A stretch of 64,000 nucleotides of DNA from Prochlorococcus sp. AG-409-P19 (GCA_003215315.1 QCKO01000003.1:1-64000), one strand, 5' to 3'; counted from the stretch's first letter, positions 48,907 through 57,959 are shown. A program made the numbers and translations. Notes: generated from the sequence alone by a model not told the origin.

Positions 48907-50697
48907 TTAGTCTTTCATTGATAAAAAAGTGTTGTTTTTTGCACTCGGTGGAATTTTTTCTATAACAAGTAAGCTTTCTATAACTTTCTTTGCAACAGGA
49001 ACAGCAACAGTTGAACCATATGCGTATGGTTTTTGTGGCTCATCTACAACTACCAAAACTACATATCTAGGTTTTTCTATAGGAAGGCTTGCGACAAAAC
49101 TACAAATCTTTGAACTATAACTCTTACCATTTTTTGACTTCTGAGCTGTACCAGTTTTGCCACCTATTCTGTAACCGGGGACCTGTGCAGACTGACCACT
49201 TCCCTTCTCTACAACTGTCTCCATCCATCCCAGAACAGTATTAGTGACCTCAGGGCTTAAGACCTGTCTCCCTTCTTCAAGAGGAGGCGAATATTCTTGA
49301 TCATCTCCAATTAACCCTCTTGTAATGTGTGGAGTAACAAGCTTTCCACCATTAGCAATTAGAGCATGTAATTGAGCCAGTTTTAAAGGGGTAATAGAAA
49401 AGCCTTGTCCAAAAGCTGCTACCGCTGGTTCAATAGGTTGTTTAACAAAGATTTCTTTGGCTTTCAATTGCCCTGGAACCGCTCCAGGTAAATCAGTTTG
49501 AGGTTTATCATCTAATCCAAGTTTTCTCAACCATTCCCAATAATCTGTTGGATTTAATTTTTGCATAATTTTCACCATTCCAACATTACTGGACACCTGT
49601 AAAACCTCAGCGAAGTCAAGAATTCCGTTAGGTTTACGATCCCAATTGGATAAAGACCAACCACCTACATTAACTATTCCGTTATCGTTAACTTTTCCTT
49701 GCGGATCAATCACACCTTCTTCCAATGCTAAAGCAAGATTAATTGGCTTAAAAGTTGAGCCGGGCTCAAATAAATCTTGAACTGACCATTCTTTAAAAAG
49801 GATAGGTGAATAATTCCAATACGAATTAGGGTTATAACTCGGCGTTGAAGCCAATGCAAGAAGTTCTCCATTCGTTATATCCATGACAATTACGACACCT
49901 TTAGTGGCATCCCATCTCTTAACTTGAGCCGCCAATTCCTTTGTGGCTACTTCTTGTAGACGTGTATCCAAAGTTAAATGCAAATTCAAATGATCCATAT
50001 TCAAAACACCTGGCTGAATATCATCAGGTAAGGGTGTTCCATCTGCACCACGTCTCAAAATGCTTGCTTTTTCTTCTCTTAGCAAATGTTTATCTAAGCT
50101 CAACTCCAACCCTGCTTGTGGACGCCTATCTATATCCAGGAAACCGACAACATTTGCAAAAAGTGCTCCTTGAGGGTAAATACGTTGTGGGTAAGCTTCA
50201 AGATCTATACCGCTAATACGTAATTTTCTAATCTCATGAGCAATTTCTTGGTTAAGGTTTTCAGCAAGCTTAACTCCTGAAGACCGATCTCCAAGATCTA
50301 AAAGAATTTCATCTGTGCTTGTAGACAAAAGTTGAGAAAGCTTTTTTGCAACCTCTTCTGGTGTACGGCGTATCCCAGAAACATCTCCTGGGAATTGAAA
50401 GTATCGAGGATGTGCCCAAAGCCTATATCTCTCTTCGTCTAAAGCTACTAATCTCCCTCGTCTATCAAGAATTGAGCGTCGTGTTCCCAATGGCCTCTTC
50501 TTTTCTGTTTGAAACTCCCGAGCATGTGCCTCCAAAACCCTTGATTGAAATACTTGCAACCAAAAAGTCCTACCTAAAAGCCCCATTAGCCCTAAAGACA
50601 AAATCGCAAAAATCAACTTCAAACGAATTGAAGGGACTGGAGATAGTTTTAATCTCTTAGATTTTCTCCTTGTACGTGCACCAGATAATCTTTTCAT
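48907..50697 (-). CDS. ftsI: Peptidoglycan transpeptidase FtsI (PBP3-like)
   Basis: A 596-residue class B penicillin-binding protein for septal peptidoglycan. A basic N-terminus precedes one transmembrane helix (about residues 27-48), then the non-catalytic dimerisation domain (RSILDRRGRLVALDE). The transpeptidase has SxxK in EPGSTFKPINLA, SxN in SSNVGM and KTG in GGKTGTAQ. It is preceded by a small FtsL-like gene on the same strand (8-bp gap), the typical division pair. Confidence 0.94.
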   Translation of the reverse strand: MKRLSGARTRRKSKRLKLSPVPSIRLKLIFAILSLGLMGLLGRTFWLQVFQSRVLEAHAREFQTEKKRPLGTRRSILDRRGRLVALDEERYRLWAHPRYFQFPGDVSGIRRTPEEVAKKLSQLLSTSTDEILLDLGDRSSGVKLAENLNQEIAHEIRKLRISGIDLEAYPQRIYPQGALFANVVGFLDIDRRPQAGLELSLDKHLLREEKASILRRGADGTPLPDDIQPGVLNMDHLNLHLTLDTRLQEVATKELAAQVKRWDATKGVVIVMDITNGELLALASTPSYNPNSYWNYSPILFKEWSVQDLFEPGSTFKPINLALALEEGVIDPQGKVNDNGIVNVGGWSLSNWDRKPNGILDFAEVLQVSSNVGMVKIMQKLNPTDYWEWLRKLGLDDKPQTDLPGAVPGQLKAKEIFVKQPIEPAVAAFGQGFSITPLKLAQLHALIANGGKLVTPHITRGLIGDDQEYSPPLEEGRQVLSPEVTNTVLGWMETVVEKGSGQSAQVPGYRIGGKTGTAQKSKNGKSYSSKICSFVASLPIEKPRYVVLVVVDEPQKPYAYGSTVAVPVAKKVIESLLVIEKIPPSAKNNTFLSMKD

Positions 50698-50705
50698 TTT
50701 GAATA

Positions 50706-51185
50706 TTAATAGCCATGCGTTATTGGTAGGGAAATTAATTTTTTAATATAAACACCTTGTCTTGAATTAATTTTATTTTTTCGAGATAAAGTACTAGGCG
50801 CATCTATATAAATCAAATCTTCAGCCTTAGTGGGAACCATTTCTGTTGGTAAAGCTAAAGAGTCTGAAAAACTTGACTCAATAACAGCTGTAGATTCCAA
50901 CAAGCGACGATTGAGGTCCCTAGTTATTTCAAGTCTAGAAAAAGAACTTGTCCAAAGATATTGAGCATGTAAGGCGATAAACGACATAATTGAAACCGCA
51001 AAAATTATTCCAATTAATGCCCCATCTGTTGCTCTATGCAGAGCAGATAAAAGCGGATACTTCTTAAAAGATCTTCTTCCGAAAACTCTGGATTCAATCC
51101 ATGAGATAGGCAGCTTTTTATTTCTTATAAATCTGCCTAAAAAGTTAGTAGATGGTTTACTAACAAACAATGAACCTTTTAGCAA
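50706..51185 (-). CDS. FtsL-like division protein candidate
   Basis: A 159-residue protein with a basic N-terminal cytoplasmic part (about 50 residues), one membrane helix (about 56-77, IGIIFAVSIMSFIALHAQYLW) and a periplasmic segment starting with a heptad-like region (SFSRLEITRDLNRRLLEST). That topology, and its position immediately upstream of ftsI, matches FtsL, which is poorly conserved in sequence. The start is uncertain (TTG at 51185). I infer the role from context and topology rather than similarity. Confidence 0.6.
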   Translation of the reverse strand: MLKGSLFVSKPSTNFLGRFIRNKKLPISWIESRVFGRRSFKKYPLLSALHRATDGALIGIIFAVSIMSFIALHAQYLWTSSFSRLEITRDLNRRLLESTAVIESSFSDSLALPTEMVPTKAEDLIYIDAPSTLSRKNKINSRQGVYIKKLISLPITHGY

Positions 51186-51252
51186 TCAATCAAGTGAAAC
51201 ACCCTCTTCAATCAAAGGCAAGGGCGCAAACAGGTATCCTTTTATTTTTTCA

Positions 51253-52611
51253 CTATAAACCAACTAATAACAAACTAGAAAATGTAACTCCATTCCAAAT
51301 AGAATGCATAAGAGCACATGGGAATAGTCTTCCTGAAGTCAGCCTCAACAACCCAAGGCCAACACCTAAAACGAATAAAGGAGGCAACTCTCCAACACTT
51401 AAATGAGCCAACGCGAATACAAGAGCACTAAGAAAAACGCCTCCAAATCGTCCAATCTTCTCAACTAAGACGGGCAACAAAACACCTCTAAAAACTAACT
51501 CTTCAAAGAGTGGGGCAAAAACGACTGTAGTTATAAAAAGGAGGGCAAGAGAAAGAAAGTCATGACTACTTAAGACAAGATCCAAAAGTGGGTTGCTCCC
51601 ACCTTGATCACCAAAAAACAAATTCATTATCCAACCAGTTAGCAAAACCAACGGCATTACCATTAACCAACCTCTAAGAGCTTGAAAAGCTCCTCCAGCT
51701 ACAGGGTTTAACCGCCATTGGATCCATCCTCCTAATGGAATTTCAAGAAGATGAATCCCTCTCAATTGAGAACGAAGAATAAATAATGGTGCAATAGTCA
51801 TAGAACCATATCCAATTAAAACCTTTAAAGAATCTTTTAAAGGTGATTGAATTTGACTCAAAAATAAATCACTTAATGGAACGATAATTGCCGGGAAAAG
51901 GACCTCACCAATAACAACAAAACCACCTGCTACCAGCAAAATCATATCAAGGATAGATAATGGCAAAGGGAATAATGGTGGCCAAGGATTATCTTCCCCT
52001 ACCAATAAATCCCAAAGTTTTTTTATCAAAAAAATGATGCCAAAAACTGATGCCAAAAAAGGTAGAGATTGACTTACTACTAATCGAATGGCTCTATTAA
52101 ATGAAACTTCTTGATTTATACATTGTTCTGCAAAGCCTCCTAATTTCAAGCAAGAAAGTTGGTATAAAAGAGGATCAAGATTAATTCTTTTTAATTCTGC
52201 AAAATTTAATTTGGACAACTCATCACGTTTTAACGAGTTCGATAAAGACTGTTTTATTAGATCAAATTGTTGATTATCAAAATGTTTTTCTAAAAGTATA
52301 TTTTTTCGCTCTTCAGAACTCTCTAGTAAAGCTAGCATTATTCTCTCACGCTCTTTCATTTCATTTAAAGGTATGCCTTTTAAAGTCTCCAGCAAATTAA
52401 ATTCTGGATCTGCTCCTACAAAAACTTCCTGAATTGGTTCCCGGAGAGAGGAAGAAGCTAAAACCGCCATCTCTCGCTGCATTAGGGTAATCCTTGGGGT
52501 AACAGAAGGACGGTCAAAACTATCCTCTAAGCCCTTTTGCCATACCAAAACAGTTAACAGTAGCGAAAGAACTGCCATAATCACTTTCAAAGGAAATTTG
52601 GCTTTGCTCAT
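51253..52611 (-). CDS. CPBP-family intramembrane protease
   Basis: An approximately 452-residue membrane protein. The ABI/CPBP motif EELVFRGVLLPVL (EExxxR) and the later HLSVGELPP (catalytic His region) are intact. At the N-terminus a single helix (about 5-25) precedes a soluble domain of about 150 residues. The C-terminal half has six or more helices. I use the ATG at 52611 (MSKAKFPLKV); the frame continues seven codons upstream. The cyanobacterial family is conserved and its targets are unknown. It lies upstream of the ftsL-ftsI pair. Confidence 0.85.
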   Translation of the reverse strand: MSKAKFPLKVIMAVLSLLLTVLVWQKGLEDSFDRPSVTPRITLMQREMAVLASSSLREPIQEVFVGADPEFNLLETLKGIPLNEMKERERIMLALLESSEERKNILLEKHFDNQQFDLIKQSLSNSLKRDELSKLNFAELKRINLDPLLYQLSCLKLGGFAEQCINQEVSFNRAIRLVVSQSLPFLASVFGIIFLIKKLWDLLVGEDNPWPPLFPLPLSILDMILLVAGGFVVIGEVLFPAIIVPLSDLFLSQIQSPLKDSLKVLIGYGSMTIAPLFILRSQLRGIHLLEIPLGGWIQWRLNPVAGGAFQALRGWLMVMPLVLLTGWIMNLFFGDQGGSNPLLDLVLSSHDFLSLALLFITTVVFAPLFEELVFRGVLLPVLVEKIGRFGGVFLSALVFALAHLSVGELPPLFVLGVGLGLLRLTSGRLFPCALMHSIWNGVTFSSLLLVGL

Positions 52612-52721
52612 AAGATTTTCATGTAAGTACAAGACATTAAAAAAAAAAGTTTTTGCTTTACTAAAACAACTTTAGGTTGGCAGATTAAACATACGGTAAA
52701 TATCTCTAAGGCTATTCATCA

Positions 52722-54059
52722 ATGTCATTGCGTCTTATCTTGGTTCGTCATGGTTTAAGCAGTTTCAATAAAGAGGGGCGTATTCAAGGGAGAAACGACC
52801 TTTCAGTTCTAACTGAAGAAGGTAGGTTGCAAGCATTGAAAGCAGGGAAAGCCCTTTCGAAGGTACCGATAGATGCAATTTATAGCTCCCCATTGAAAAG
52901 GGCATCTGAAACAACAAAAATAATCATTCAAGAACAGACCAAAGCAATTGAGCCAGAATATACAGATGATCTTTTAGAAATTGATTTAGGGCCATGGAGT
53001 GGTTTAACAAAAAATGAGTTGAAGAAGAACTTCCCTAAGGAACTCGAGGTTTGGGACAAAGAACCTAAGGAGCTTGTAATCACAAGAGAAGATGGAACTT
53101 CCTATAAGCCAATCACAGAACTAACGAACCAAGTTGAACATTTCCTAGAGAAACTATTTAAATCTCATACCTCTTCAAACAATAGTGAAAAAACAATTCT
53201 TTTAGTAGCGCATAATGCAATCTTAAAATGTTTATTACTAAAATTATTGGGTGAGCCAACCAACGGTTTTAGAAGAATAAAACTTGATAATACTTCCATT
53301 TCAATTGTAAATATTAACCTCAACAAATTCAATCGTTTTCAGCCACAAATTGAATGTCTTAACAATATTACTCATTTAGACACTGCATTGCCTAAAAAGA
53401 ATTCAGGAGCAAGGGTTATTTTAGTTCGTCATGGAGAAACAGACTGGAATAATCAAGGCAGGTTTCAAGGGCAAATAGATATTCCTTTAAATGATAATGG
53501 TAAACTTCAGGCCGCATCAGCAGGCTTTTTCCTCAGTAATGTCTCTCTTCAAAAAGCTTATAGTAGTTCAATGTCAAGACCTCTCGAAACAGCAAAAATA
53601 ATATTAGAATCACACTCCATAAAAAATATCAAAACAAACAAAAATCTTATAGAAATAGGTCATGGATTATGGGAAGGGAAACTTGAATCAGAAATCAAAT
53701 CAACCTGGCCAGAACTTCTAGAAGATTGGAAATTATCACCTGAAAAGGTTCAAATGCCAGAAGGAGAGAATATTCAAGAAGTATCTAAAAGAGCTCTAAA
53801 AGCTTGGGATGAAATATGTTCAGAATTAGAAAAAAAAGATACTGCTTTAATTGTTGCTCATGATGCAGTGAACAAAGTAATTCTTTGCAACCTGTTGGGT
53901 TTAAGTCCTGCAGATATATGGATAATAAAACAAGGGAATGGAGGAATTACTATTATCGATCTTCCTACTACAAAAAACCAAGTTGCTATAGTTTCCTGTT
54001 TAAATATCACTTCTCACTTAGGTGGCATTTTAGACAAGACAGCAGAAGGGGCACTCTAA
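52722..54059 (+). CDS. Tandem histidine phosphatase (GpmB-like, two domains)
   Basis: A 445-residue protein made of two phosphoglycerate-mutase-like domains. Domain 1 (about 1-215) has LVRHGLSSFNKEGRIQGR and LLVAHNAILK; domain 2 (about 224-445) has LVRHGETDWNNQGRFQGQ and LIVAHDAVNK. Both keep the RHG His, the second Arg and the second His, so both could be active. The first departs from RHGE/RHGx(T/S) by RHGLS. Annotated relatives are called GpmB but may be phosphatases rather than mutases. Its stop overlaps the ATG of the next gene (TAATG). Confidence 0.85.
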   Translation: MSLRLILVRHGLSSFNKEGRIQGRNDLSVLTEEGRLQALKAGKALSKVPIDAIYSSPLKRASETTKIIIQEQTKAIEPEYTDDLLEIDLGPWSGLTKNELKKNFPKELEVWDKEPKELVITREDGTSYKPITELTNQVEHFLEKLFKSHTSSNNSEKTILLVAHNAILKCLLLKLLGEPTNGFRRIKLDNTSISIVNINLNKFNRFQPQIECLNNITHLDTALPKKNSGARVILVRHGETDWNNQGRFQGQIDIPLNDNGKLQAASAGFFLSNVSLQKAYSSSMSRPLETAKIILESHSIKNIKTNKNLIEIGHGLWEGKLESEIKSTWPELLEDWKLSPEKVQMPEGENIQEVSKRALKAWDEICSELEKKDTALIVAHDAVNKVILCNLLGLSPADIWIIKQGNGGITIIDLPTTKNQVAIVSCLNITSHLGGILDKTAEGAL

Positions 54060-55315
54060 TGAGTAAAGATTATCTTTTTGAGAATATCAACGTATTAATC
54101 GGTCCGAACGTGGAAGCAAAAAAGGACTCTGTTTTAATTTACAAAGGAGTTATCAGAGAATTTGGAGACAAAGCCCTTAAAGAGGGGAAAAGCTTAGGAA
54201 TAAGACCAGTCAAATCAAGTGACAAACTTCTAGCTCCTTGCTTAGTTGATCCTCATTCTTTTCTTGAAACAACTGATAGTGAAAGGCATGAGAATATAGA
54301 GAGCCTATCAAACAAGGCAGCGCTAGGAGGTTATGGACAAATAGCTCTTTTGCCAAGAAGTTCATCTTGGAGAGATAAAAGTGATGTCCTTCAACGTTTC
54401 AAATCTTATCAAAGCTCAGTAAAATTACATACATGGGGAAGCTTCAGCCTTAAAGGGGAAGGAAAAATACTCTCATGCCATCAAGATCTACTCCAGAAAG
54501 GAGCCATAGGATTAGCAGAAGACGACTTCATGCCTCCTATAGCACTTCTACGTCAAGGTTTCTTACTTGGAGAAATAGGCTCAAAGCCTGTTCTAATCGC
54601 AGCAAGAGACAAGGAACTGCAAGGCAAAGGAATGGTTAGAGAAAGCGTAGAAGCACTTAGAGCCGGATGGGTTCCTGACCCTGTAGAAAGTGAAGTGCTA
54701 CCTCTATGCCAACTACTTGAATTACATAAGAGGTACAACAATATAGCTCTTCGGCTCATGAACTTATCAACAGAGAGAGGGTTATCCATTCTTTCACAAA
54801 GTGCAACTATTCCATCGACAACTGTAGGCTGGTGGCATTTGTTAGCAGACAACTCAAACCTTTGTCCATATCAAATTGGATGGAGTGTCGTTCCATCTCT
54901 AGGAACGCCTAATGACAGGAAGGCATTAATTAATGGTCTAAAAACAGGATTAATCAAAGCTATAGCTGTAAATTCAACATACATAGACGATGCAGAAAAT
55001 AAACAGCCAGTTATATATAGAAAAAAAGGACTCAGTGGTTATCAATTAGTACTACCTCTATTATGGAAAGAGTTAATAATCAAGTCAGGTTTCAGCATCA
55101 GTGAGTTATGGGAAAAGATTAGCTTTGGACCATCCAAAATCCTCAAAACCAAAGAAGAAAAGTTAGCAAAAAATAGTAATAGGTGGTTGTTATATGACCC
55201 ATATCAGAAATGGGTACAGAAAAGCAATGGTACTAATTCAATTATTTCAACGAACCAACCTTTTGAAAAGCAAGAGATAGAAGGCAAGATAATAGATTGT
55301 GGCTTGAGTAATTAA
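54059..55315 (+). CDS. Dihydroorotase homologue lacking metal-binding motifs
   Basis: A 418-residue amidohydrolase-superfamily protein resembling type I dihydroorotase in length and order. The start is the ATG at 54059, overlapping the previous stop as TAATG; the open frame extends 58 codons further into that gene without support. The expected DxHxH is DPHSF, with the second His lost, and the TDHAPH region is AVNSTYID, so zinc binding should fail. It resembles non-catalytic DHOase partners such as PyrC' of Pseudomonas, which build aspartate transcarbamoylase complexes. The intact PyrC is at 669. The function is inferred. Confidence 0.75.
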   Translation: MSKDYLFENINVLIGPNVEAKKDSVLIYKGVIREFGDKALKEGKSLGIRPVKSSDKLLAPCLVDPHSFLETTDSERHENIESLSNKAALGGYGQIALLPRSSSWRDKSDVLQRFKSYQSSVKLHTWGSFSLKGEGKILSCHQDLLQKGAIGLAEDDFMPPIALLRQGFLLGEIGSKPVLIAARDKELQGKGMVRESVEALRAGWVPDPVESEVLPLCQLLELHKRYNNIALRLMNLSTERGLSILSQSATIPSTTVGWWHLLADNSNLCPYQIGWSVVPSLGTPNDRKALINGLKTGLIKAIAVNSTYIDDAENKQPVIYRKKGLSGYQLVLPLLWKELIIKSGFSISELWEKISFGPSKILKTKEEKLAKNSNRWLLYDPYQKWVQKSNGTNSIISTNQPFEKQEIEGKIIDCGLSN

Positions 55316-55453
55316 TAATCTTCTTTCAAGATTTATATCAAACAAAAATTAAATCGTTTTTCATTCTAAAAAGCTCATAAGTTTTATAAAGAGTTCTAAA
55401 GATAAATACGATCCAAAAAATATCCATCAAAAAATTAAATCATTTCCCAACTT

Positions 55454-56173
55454 TCAGTCAAGTTTTCCTAATCTATTAAATGGCCAAAACCGCCAAGAAG
55501 CTCTACCAATAATATTTTTTTCACTTAAGAAAGGGCCTCCTGGCCAAAACCTACTATCCCAACTATTTTTTCGGTTGTCTCCTAAAACAAAGACATGCCC
55601 GGATGGGACTAAAGCGTCAATAGATTTGCAAGCATTAAAGTTGAATGATTGATTGCAATAGTTTTGAACATATGGCTCATCTGATATTTCATTATTTAAA
55701 AAAACAACACCTTTTGAGTCAACGAAAACCTTATCCCCTTCCACAGCAATAACTCTTTTTATATAGGCATCACACGCCGGATCAACTATCCCAGGAAGCC
55801 AGGAAAAAAGAGGAAAAGTAACCAATGAACATTTAAAAGCAGATGGCAAATCATGGGTCCTACGTCCTATCAACTCTTTATCAAATGAGTAAGGAGATTT
55901 AAAAACAACAATTTCTCCATGACGTGGAGATCTTTTTCTAAATGATACTTTTTCAACCACTAGACGGTCATTAATTTTTAGGCCTGGAAGCATGGAACCA
56001 GAAGGTATATATCTAGCCTCTGCAAGATAATGACGAATACCAAAATATAAAGAAAGCGTAAGGATAAGAGGTGACCAATCCCCAAAGAATCTCTTAAGTA
56101 GATCAACTCCCTTCCAAGTCAAAAAATGTCTGAAATTTACTTTTGTTAATTCTCCTCTTTGGAATTTGATCAC
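55454..56173 (-). CDS. lepB: Signal peptidase I
   Basis: A 239-residue membrane-bound serine protease that removes signal peptides. One N-terminal helix (about residues 33-47, LILTLSLYFGIRHYL) precedes the catalytic Ser in IPSGSMLPGL; the general-base Lys is in YIKRVIAVEGD, and GDNRKNSWDSRFW is the conserved box E. The start is a GTG at 56173. The first 30 residues are basic and cytoplasmic. Nearby small membrane proteins are not obviously linked. Confidence 0.93.
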   Translation of the reverse strand: MIKFQRGELTKVNFRHFLTWKGVDLLKRFFGDWSPLILTLSLYFGIRHYLAEARYIPSGSMLPGLKINDRLVVEKVSFRKRSPRHGEIVVFKSPYSFDKELIGRRTHDLPSAFKCSLVTFPLFSWLPGIVDPACDAYIKRVIAVEGDKVFVDSKGVVFLNNEISDEPYVQNYCNQSFNFNACKSIDALVPSGHVFVLGDNRKNSWDSRFWPGGPFLSEKNIIGRASWRFWPFNRLGKLD

Positions 56174-56206
56174 TTAAAATAATTATCAAATGTATTTGTA
56201 TTGATT

Positions 56207-56572
56207 TTATACCTTTGGAGTATTAATCAGAAGTGCTTCTTCCCAAAGTTTTTTTTTAAACCCCACCAGAAATCTACTCTCATCAATCATCAAAAATGGT
56301 CTTTTAATTAATTTTGGATCTTTAATAAACAACTCAAAAACTTCATGGTCACTCATCAGTTTTATTTTATCAGCACCTATTTCTCTATACCTTTTACCGC
56401 TGGTATTATACAAATATTTTCTATGTCCAAGTTTTTCCGCTGCCTTAATAAGCATTTCTTTTGAGGGAGGAGTTTTCAAAATATCTAGTACATTAATTTC
56501 AAAATTATTTTCTTGAAGCCAAGAAAGGGCTTTTCTGCATGTTCCGCAGGAGGAATAACTAAAAATTTTCAC
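56207..56572 (-). CDS. ArsC/Spx-family thiol protein
   Basis: A 121-residue thioredoxin-fold protein of the ArsC/Spx family. FSYSSCGTCRKALSWL has the CxxC pair near the N-terminus (C9, C12); RPFLMIDESRFLVGF is the family C-terminal motif. It starts with GTG at 56572. It is closer to the Spx/MgsR or YffB type than to classical arsenate reductases. Whether it reduces arsenate or regulates transcription is not evident. Confidence 0.85.
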   Translation of the reverse strand: MKIFSYSSCGTCRKALSWLQENNFEINVLDILKTPPSKEMLIKAAEKLGHRKYLYNTSGKRYREIGADKIKLMSDHEVFELFIKDPKLIKRPFLMIDESRFLVGFKKKLWEEALLINTPKV

Positions 56573-56633
56573 AATTTTTCTCTCATTCTATAATTTCTAA
56601 TTAATTGGCCATCATAAACTAAAAAAAGAAACA

Positions 56634-57146
56634 TTATCTATTTTTAGCTTCAATACAAGTTCTGAGCAAATCTTCAACAGCATCAAAATCTCTCCATCCA
56701 TCTATAACAATCACTCTTCCTTCCAAGCTTTTATATGTTCGAAAAAACTCAGCAACATCCTCAAGCTGATTAGATGCTATTTGCTTAATGCTATTAATTT
56801 CCTTTTGACGAGGGTCGGCAACTGGTACACACAAAATCTTGCCATCATAGGCACCCGAATCATGCATATCTAACACACCTATTGGTCTAGCTTTTATTAA
56901 ACATCCTGCAAATGTTGGTTCCTCCATTATGACCATCGCATCAAGTGGAGCTCCATCTTCCGCCAAGGTATTTGGGATAAAGCCATAATCAAATGGATAT
57001 CTGACTGAAGAGTGAAGGACTCTATCTAGCGCCATGATGCCAGAAGTCGCATAATATTCATATTTATTTCGACTCCCAGCTGGAATTTCAACTACGAGAT
57101 TTACTAATCCAGGAGAAGGAGAAGGAGGAAGGGGAGTTAGATCCAT
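56634..57146 (-). CDS. ppa: Inorganic pyrophosphatase (soluble, type I) with altered active site
   Basis: Hydrolyses pyrophosphate to phosphate. The 170-residue chain keeps EIPAGSRNKYEY (E, K and E), VLHSSVRYPFDYGFIPNT and the HDSGAYDGK segment. The signature DxDPxD reads DGAPLD (residues 64-69): the middle Asp (D67 in E. coli) is Ala66. The first Asp of the next site is kept, while the Glu (E98 in E. coli) is Ser. The fold is certain. Activity needs testing, although a similar form may be common in marine picocyanobacteria. The start lies 59 bp inside the upstream gene. Confidence 0.92.
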   Translation of the reverse strand: MDLTPLPPSPSPGLVNLVVEIPAGSRNKYEYYATSGIMALDRVLHSSVRYPFDYGFIPNTLAEDGAPLDAMVIMEEPTFAGCLIKARPIGVLDMHDSGAYDGKILCVPVADPRQKEINSIKQIASNQLEDVAEFFRTYKSLEGRVIVIDGWRDFDAVEDLLRTCIEAKNR

Positions 57147-57381
57147 TGCGATCTAATGCAGTTGGTACATAACTTTTTTGTGCCGATTGTCTCTCTGTCA
57201 AAACAGCAAAAAAGGGTATTGCTACCATTAGTAATGATATTGCAAAACCAATCAAAGAAATTGAGGGTCCGCTCAAACTATAGGGGTCTTCTTCATCCGA
57301 AATAAATTGATCTCCTTCTTTTTTAATTGCTAAGGAATCAAAGTCATTAGATTTGGACAAAAGCAGAGGTTCTGAATCCAT
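57088..57381 (-). CDS. Small membrane protein overlapping ppa
   Basis: A 97-residue protein with an acidic N-terminal region (ISDEEDPYSLSGPSI), one transmembrane helix (about residues 43-61, LIGFAISLLMVAIPFFAVL), and a Ser/Arg-rich tail. I recognise no family by name, though the acidic stretch plus single helix resembles small thylakoid-associated proteins. Its last 59 bp overlap the start of ppa in another frame, which makes the C-terminal tail questionable. The real gene may be shorter, but no earlier stop exists. Confidence 0.6.
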   Translation of the reverse strand: MDSEPLLLSKSNDFDSLAIKKEGDQFISDEEDPYSLSGPSISLIGFAISLLMVAIPFFAVLTERQSAQKSYVPTALDRNGSNSPSSFSFSWISKSRS

Positions 57382-57497
57382 ACATTAAAGAAAAAATGCC
57401 AATCAATAGAAAAGTAAATTTCCTCTTGAGAGAGCTTACATGTAAAAAAGGAAGGAATGAACTTCAAACTTTTATTATTCTGCCATCTTATGATTAA

Positions 57498-57959
57498 TTA
57501 TGCAGCTTTCTTATCATCGTTATAAAGCTGGGATGAAAGGCTTTGTTTTTTTTCTTGGTCAGAAGTCAATTCCATCCTAATTAATCTTAATTCTTCAAGA
57601 ATTGCATTTAAAACATTTTGAGTGGCAGAGGATGGTGAATTTAGAACCTCTACTGTTACTTCTTTAATTCTTAAAATATCTTTTGCAAATCTTGCAACCT
57701 CATTTGGATGAAATAACAATGGATCTTTCTGATCACTTCTGTACTCAGGGTTCAGTTTCCTAGGATGAAAAGGAGGATTTAAATTTCTGGGGTCAGTATT
57801 AGTGTATCTATATACTGATGCCCTAGATCTATTTAAATACTTCTGAACATCATCAATTCCAACAAGAGAGTCCTCAACTTGTTTTGAAACATTTAATTCA
57901 TTATTTTTTTCATCTGATGGGCTGTAACTAGTATTCGAATTTATAGATCCATTAAACAT
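57498..57959 (-). CDS. Putative HTH-containing protein of unknown function
   Basis: A 153-residue protein. Residues about 33-52 (GIDDVQKYLNRSRASVYRYT) look like a helix-turn-helix of the MerR/excisionase type: a DxxxYLxxSRxxVYRY recognition pattern. A Pro/Asn-rich stretch and a Leu/Glu-rich C-terminal helix (NAILEELRLIRMELTSDQEK) follow; a coiled-coil is possible. DNA binding is inferred from the motif only. It stands alone, divergent from proS with a 174-bp gap. Confidence 0.6.
   Translation of the reverse strand: MFNGSINSNTSYSPSDEKNNELNVSKQVEDSLVGIDDVQKYLNRSRASVYRYTNTDPRNLNPPFHPRKLNPEYRSDQKDPLLFHPNEVARFAKDILRIKEVTVEVLNSPSSATQNVLNAILEELRLIRMELTSDQEKKQSLSSQLYNDDKKAA

Noticed and set aside
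53885-54058. A 58-codon N-terminal extension of the dihydroorotase-like gene
   Set aside because: It lies entirely within the preceding phosphatase gene in another frame. The ATG at 54059 with TAATG overlap fits the family start.
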